Assembly: GCA_015680685.1 (NCBI GenBank)
Contig: MNCI01014407.1
Location: 129,361-193,360, forward strand
Reading direction: 5' to 3'
From: Gnetum montanum
Taxonomy: Eukaryota > Streptophyta > Gnetopsida > Gnetales > Gnetaceae
Length of the DNA stretch: 64,000 bases
Below the pieces are notes generated by a model that saw only the letters and a list, made by a program, of their open reading frames with translations, did no database searches and was not told the DNA's origin. A program made the translations under genes and the position numbers. Numbering within the stretch: position 1 is the stretch's first letter; each line of letters starts with the position of its first letter. Positions 59,301 through 64,000 of this stretch are shown piece by piece.

Positions 59301-61076
59301 CTTATTGATTGCGGAGCCAGGGGTGAACGTATGGTGGATGTACATCTAGCGAAACCACAAGAACCTTCATCATGCTGTTATAACCACCACAACCTCCAGA
59401 ACTGTCACAGCCTGCACAACTGGAACCACGATGGCCTGCACAACTGGAACCGCCATGGCCTACAAAACTAAAGGATGAAACTAGGGTTTCAACACAACGT
59501 GACTTCTTTTTGTGTATATTATGTGTGGAAGAGGGTTTCAATTTCTTTTTATATCTCCCTGTGTTTATGGAAAAGAGGTTTCGTGCCCCAAGTACTTGGT
59601 TATGCCCATTGTGATGGTAGTTTTCGCGGTGCCCATCTGCACCGTGATTAATATCGCGTGGCTGGAAATTTTGCACTTTTACTGCTTTGGTAAAAGTGTG
59701 ATTTTTTAGGAACACCACGATTAGGAACAGACTGAAAGTTTATTTGCATCTCCATTGAAACCCGTTGATCATCCACATTATTTACATCTCCTTCACCTTC
59801 GCCTACAACTTCACCTCCACTGATATCATCTCTACTTGTATGTCCGTTTGCTCCACCACCATTGACGTGTTCAGTAGGTGTATGGTATTAGGAATCGATG
59901 GTCCAACTGTAGTCTCCTTCTCCTCTCACTCTCATTGCTACACAATCTTCAAGACGACGGAGGCACTGCTGATTTTTATTTTTATTTTCTGATTTTTTCA
60001 AGGAAGGAATGGTCGTCGAGCATCGGAGTTTCAAACGTTATCTTAGGGCCAAATATGAAACTGACCTTAACAACAGGGATTTTTAATTTGGGACCTTTCC
60101 AAGAAAAAAAGAAATTTTGTAGAGCACATTCTTCACCAATGCCTTTCAAGTAAATAATATAATTCCTTGTTTGCTATTGTACTATCTTCCAATCTCTAGT
60201 AAGGAATAATCTGGCACTTTAATTTTGTATCAAGAAGGCTTCAACATCATTTTATTTAACACTCAGCAACCCATAACTACATACTTCTAAATTTTTAAAC
60301 ATACGATGTTTCAATTTTGGATAAAATAGTTCTACTGTTCCATGAAATGGCCAAATGTGCCAACATTTCTGCCCTCTTAAAAGCTTAAAGAAACTTGTGC
60401 AACCTCATTTCAAAACTTAAACATACTGAAATTTTCATTGAATTTTTACAGCTGAATGGAAATCTTTTTAGAGGAAAATTTCCATTTAACATAAGGTGTG
60501 ATGGGACAAAAACCTCATTCCTAAGAAAAATAACAAACTGTACATTATCAAGTCCTTCATGGACTATTCTTGGGATGGAAACTGAATTGTGAGGATCACC
60601 CTAGTGGGAATCCTCATCTCTCTAACTGTTTCATAGGAAATTTCTGATGTGATGAAGGTGGTTCTGTTATTCTCTCGCTTGGTGGAGCTCTAACCTTGAT
60701 CTACTGGAGCTTTCTCTTCAGCACTTTTCTCATTTTCTTTTTCGGATGAGCTCTTTTGTTCTTCTCCATTAGGTCCTTCATTTTCCTCTCAGGAGACAAA
60801 AGCTTCTCCCCATCCCCATGATGACTCTTCAGTAGTTGGTTGCTCTTCTCCTTTTTCTTCTTCTTTGGAGCAATCTTGATATCGCCCCCAAACATTGGAA
60901 TCTATATCCAAACCTCTAGTGAGAAAAGAAAATTCATCGAACAACCAAGCCATAAAAAGACACTCTTTTGGAGCTCCACAAGATCTAGCCTTTAGATAAG
61001 CCTTCAATACATGCTCAGGGCAACATCCCATCACATATGGAATAAAAGGGTTTCACATTGCTCTCTCAAACTCCAT
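59301..61076 (-). pseudogene. Post-pol accessory ORF of element F, degenerate
   Basis: It starts at ATG 61076-61074 (MEFERAM, then a TGA where Trp is likely), continuing NPFIPYVMGCC. The next block (61034-60789: HVLKAYLKARSCGAPKECLF, MAWLFDEFSFL) runs into an acidic Glu, Lys and Ser-rich linker that stays in frame past a TGA to about 60600. Further on, shifted blocks give coherent protein (LGKVPN near 60080; FGPKITFETPMLDDHSFLEK near 60000-60055). The first part is clearly protein-like; the rest is less sure. No known domain is recognised. It is not gag, pol or the ORF2 of A and B. Maize Grande elements of the Tat group are known to carry an accessory gene in this place. Confidence 0.5.
59411..59458. 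repeat. Two tandem 24-base units
   Basis: CCTGCACAACTGGAACCACG plus ATGG, then the same with two changes (59435-59458); a third partial unit follows. On the minus strand it reads as repeated GGSSCAG. Confidence 0.85.
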
Positions 61077-61144
61077 TAGGTCTCTCTAACTTTCACTACT
61101 CAATTTGAATTGAAAGATGAAGAAAACCTAAGCAATCTAACCCT

Positions 61145-61154
61145 CTTTTTATAG
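61145..61154 (-). promoter_or_regulatory. TATA-like box upstream of the accessory ORF in element F
   Basis: The minus strand reads CTATAAAAAGAGGG about 70 bases before the ATG at 61076 and about 280 bases after the pol stop. It is a plausible internal promoter, though it could be chance in AT-rich DNA. Confidence 0.45.
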
Positions 61155-61432
61155 GTGCTAAAAATTTAAAATCCCTCCAAATAAGTTTCCTTCTTTTTAG
61201 GCATTCCAACCATTTGTCACAATCCTTACTAAGTAGTGGATGAGTCACCTTCTTTACTTATCACAATTGTAGAATTTCACTTGTTTCACTTGTAGACTTC
61301 CACTTGCCTCACTTGAAGGAAAATTATTTTCTAATCTAAATAAAGCATAATTAAACATATTAATTGACACTATACTCCTAGTAATATTATACCTAATAGT
61401 GTATACATATATTATTTTGTGTAATGACATCT

Positions 61433-62490
61433 TCAAGTTGTATGCAATTGTCCCAAATAATGTTTTATATGTAAAACATTATATGGAAATTGCAATTCCA
61501 TGCCATCCAATGTTGATAACTTGTAAGTATCCTCTGACAATTGCTTTGTAATTTGAAAGGGACCAATCCATCTCGGGGTAAATTTATTTGGTTTCTTCAT
61601 ATTCCATAATAGGACAAGGTCCCCTATTTTGAAAGTTTTTTTCAGAACTTTCCTATCAAACCATCTTTTAACTTGAGAGGTATTCTGTAACAAATTATCC
61701 CTTGCTTTATCTACTTCAGCTTCTCTTTTAATAAGCAAAGTCATGAAACTTCTATCTTTATCAATTTTTTCACTATATCTTTGTACAAATTCAGAAGCTA
61801 AGCTTACAATCTTATTTTTAATTCTTGTTGGCAAACCATAAACTAAGTTATATGGTGATGTCCCAATAGCTTTCTTGAATCTAATTCGATCTGACCATGA
61901 CACGGATTGTAGAAAATTGATTCAATTTCTTGGGTTTCCATCCATTGATTTCTTGATATAAGCGATAAGATTTTTATTGGTGGATTCTACTAGGCCATTT
62001 CCTTGAGGATAATAATTTGATGAGGAAAATAAGAAAATGGATTTTTTAGATGCCCATCTGATAAACTCTTTGGATTTGAAGGCGGGTCCATTGTCTGACA
62101 CTAACACTTTGGGTAGACCAAATCTACTTAGAATATAGTCTTCTAGGAACTTAATCACATCTGATGCTGAACTTCCTCTTAGAGCCTTTGCTTCAGACCA
62201 TTTAGTGAAATAATCAGTAGTTGTGAGAATAAACTTGTGTCCAGCTTTTGAAGGAGTACTAGTACCAATAAAATCCAAACCCCATTGCTGAAATGGTTTA
62301 TCTGCAACCACTGGCTTTAAAGGGGCTCTAGCCCTTCTAATCTTAGGTCCATGAATTTAACATTTATAGCATTTTTGAATCTTTGAACTAATGTCTTGAT
62401 ACATGGAAGGCCAGTAATATTCATAGTGAAGTATATGTTGCATAGTCAATTTAGGGGATTCATAAAATAAAATTCAAATGGTCATGAAAT
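61433..62490 (-). pseudogene. Integrase of element F
   Basis: The core block 62311-61922 shows FQQWGLDFIG, TTTDYFTKWSEAKA, LVSDNGPAFKS and QGNGLVESTNK, giving the DDE residues. The last block (61903-61433) has YNLVYGLPTR, FKIGDLVLLWN and FTPRWIGPFQI and ends HTT and TGA at 61435-61433. The zinc-binding part upstream is broken (62340-62490). Confidence 0.85.
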
Positions 62491-64000
62491 TATTTCAAAA
62501 TGCAACTAATTTGATCATTATGAACACATTCCAATAAAACTCCCCGAAAATCCTTTCTATATAATATACCATATTTAACAACGAATCTTGCTCTTATGAA
62601 GAAAGATTTCTTTTGACTTGCAATTAAATTATTTGAGATTTTCCTTGTATTAAGAAATTTGAGAATTTCATCATACCAATTCTCTTCATGGGTGTCAAGT
62701 GTACATACTTCACTTTCTCTAATCATTAACTTGACTAATCCCATTCCCTTGATTTTTTTGCATATTTCTAATGAAAATGTAAAACTTTACAACTTTATAA
62801 GCTATTTTCCTCTTTTTAATCCAATCTCATTTTGGGCTAGGAATCGCTTGACTGCAAGTTCAATTAGCATAATGTGGACTAATGAACTTTCCAAATAATA
62901 TTTAAAATGCTAAAGTGCTTTGATGACTACGAAAACTTGTTTCTCTAAGTCTGAATAATTTAATTCTGAACTTTTTAACTGATATCCAAAAAATCCAATT
63001 GGTTCATCTTGACCTTTATTATGCTTTTGTGTTAGAATGGCAACGATAGAATCATATGAAGCAAAAGAATATAACCAAAAATCTTCTTTAAGTCTAGGCT
63101 TTACCAAATATGGAGCCTCTTGTATAGCCTTTTTAATTTCTAATAAAGCTTTCTTTGACTCTGGTGTTTTCTCTACTTGGACATCCTTTTTTAGCATATG
63201 CATCAAAGGCTTGGTAATTTCAGTAAACTCGGGGATGAACTTTTTCACAAAGTTTATCTTTCCAAAAAAAAGATCTAAGAGATTTTTTACTTGTGGGATG
63301 CTTGATATTCTATACTGCTTGAATTCGGGAATTGTCTATGGTAATTCCTTCTTGACATATCACATGGCCTAATAATCTTCCAGATTTAACCCCAAAGATA
63401 CACTTCTTAGGATTTAATGAAATACAAAACTCACAACATCTGTCGAAAACTTGCTGGAGATGATTAATATGATCTTCTTTTTTTAAAAAAAAAATATTGT
63501 AATATCATCCAAATAAACCACCATGAATTTTCCTAACAAATCCTTAAATGCTAAATCCATTGCTCTTTGAAAAGTAGCTCTAGCATTTGACAATCCAAAT
63601 GGCATTCTTTGGTAACCAAAAGTTCCCCATTTGGTAATAAATGATGTTTTGTATCTATCATTCTTATCTACCACGATTTGATTATAACCTGAGAAACCAT
63701 CTAAGAAAGAGTATACTTGACAACCTGAGACTTTAATCAGCATCTCATCAATTCTTGGAAGTGTATACTTATCCTTTTTTGAAGCATCATTTAGATTTCT
63801 AAAGTCTACACAAAGCCTTATATCACCATTTTTCTTCCTCACTGGAATAAGGTCAGCGAGCCATGTCAAATATCATATCAGATATATGATTCGAGCTTGT
63901 AACAACTTCTTGATTTCGGCTTCCATAGCTAGTTCAAACGATGGATTAAATTTCCTTTGTTTTTGCTGGACTATTCTACAATCTTCTATTAAAGGAATTT
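62491..64000 (-). pseudogene. Reverse transcriptase and RNase H of element F, entering from the edge
   Basis: RT block 63869-63483 has LIPVRKKNGDIRLCVDFRNL, YSFLDGFSGYNQI, RMPFGLSNARATFQRAMD and VVYLDDITIF. An A/T run near 63481-63492 breaks the frame after it. RNase H is at 63248-62910 (SDLEKQVFVVIKAL). The linker to integrase (62744-62490) shows no archaeal-type RNase H, as in C. Whether one lies upstream of RT is outside the window. Confidence 0.85.

Larger units (their letters stand above)
57546..64000 (-). mobile_element. Element F: Tat-like Ty3/gypsy element with a post-pol gene
   Basis: On the minus strand, pol (RT, RNase H, integrase) enters from the right edge and ends at 61433. After it come a TATA-like box, a broken but coherent ORF (from 61076), and an LTR-like part ending in CCAACA at 57546. 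F is inserted in element D. Related to C by RT and integrase, but a distinct family. Confidence 0.75.

Overview
This window is nuclear DNA from a seed plant. It is almost wholly LTR retrotransposons, most of them nested in one another and decayed. The plant call rests on Athila-like Ty3/gypsy elements primed by tRNA-Asp (a TTGGCGCCATTGCCGGGGAC-type primer site), Tat-like Ty3/gypsy elements with a second RNase H, decayed Ty1/copia pol, and tRNA-derived short repeats. I see no intact host gene and no bacterial, organellar or CRISPR feature. I do not call a species.

Layout, left to right. Element A (+, 1-3929) is the 3' part of an Athila-like element with no visible pol, ending in an LTR. A spacer at 3930-5014 holds an inverted repeat. 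Element B (-, 5020-13951) is complete: two LTRs, a target duplication ATAGG on each side, gag, and a long coiled-coil ORF in place of pol. Element H (-, 14160-30654) has a perfect target duplication GTATG and is split inside gag by element N (+, 18127-28033). N is a full-length gag-pol Athila-like element with target duplication ATAAG/ATGAG. A solo LTR of the same superfamily follows (30683-31567). Two decayed Ty1/copia fragments of opposite strand come next (about 32000-35660 minus, 36080-37532 plus).

The stretch 37533-42595 is the least element-rich part. It holds a SINE-like tRNA head, a copia LTR fragment, a proline/glycine-rich low-complexity patch, a tRNA-Ala pseudogene and a possible lone terminal exon. 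Then come two adjacent Athila-type LTRs (42596-43400 and 43407-44281), the second starting element E. E is cut by element C (-, 44617-54549), a Tat-like element whose archaeal-type RNase H lies between protease and reverse transcriptase. C's 5' LTR is truncated against element D (+, 54550-57545), a decayed Athila-like gag-pol fragment. D is interrupted by element F (-, 57546 to the window end), a Tat-like element with an extra gene-like ORF after pol that has its own TATA-like box.

How the parts relate. A, B, H and E share LTR ends, PPT and (where visible) the tRNA-Asp primer site and gag with the pol-bearing elements N and D, but lack pol. A and B carry a long conserved coiled-coil ORF and H keeps part of it, so they look like a non-autonomous lineage that would depend on N-like partners. 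All coding regions carry stops or frameshifts. Many stops are of the CAG>TAG, CAA>TAA or CGA>TGA kind, as expected from decay of methylated cytosines. The most unusual observations are this pol-less lineage with its extra ORF, the GATATC palindrome arrays in the LTRs, the RNase H order in C, and the post-pol gene in F.
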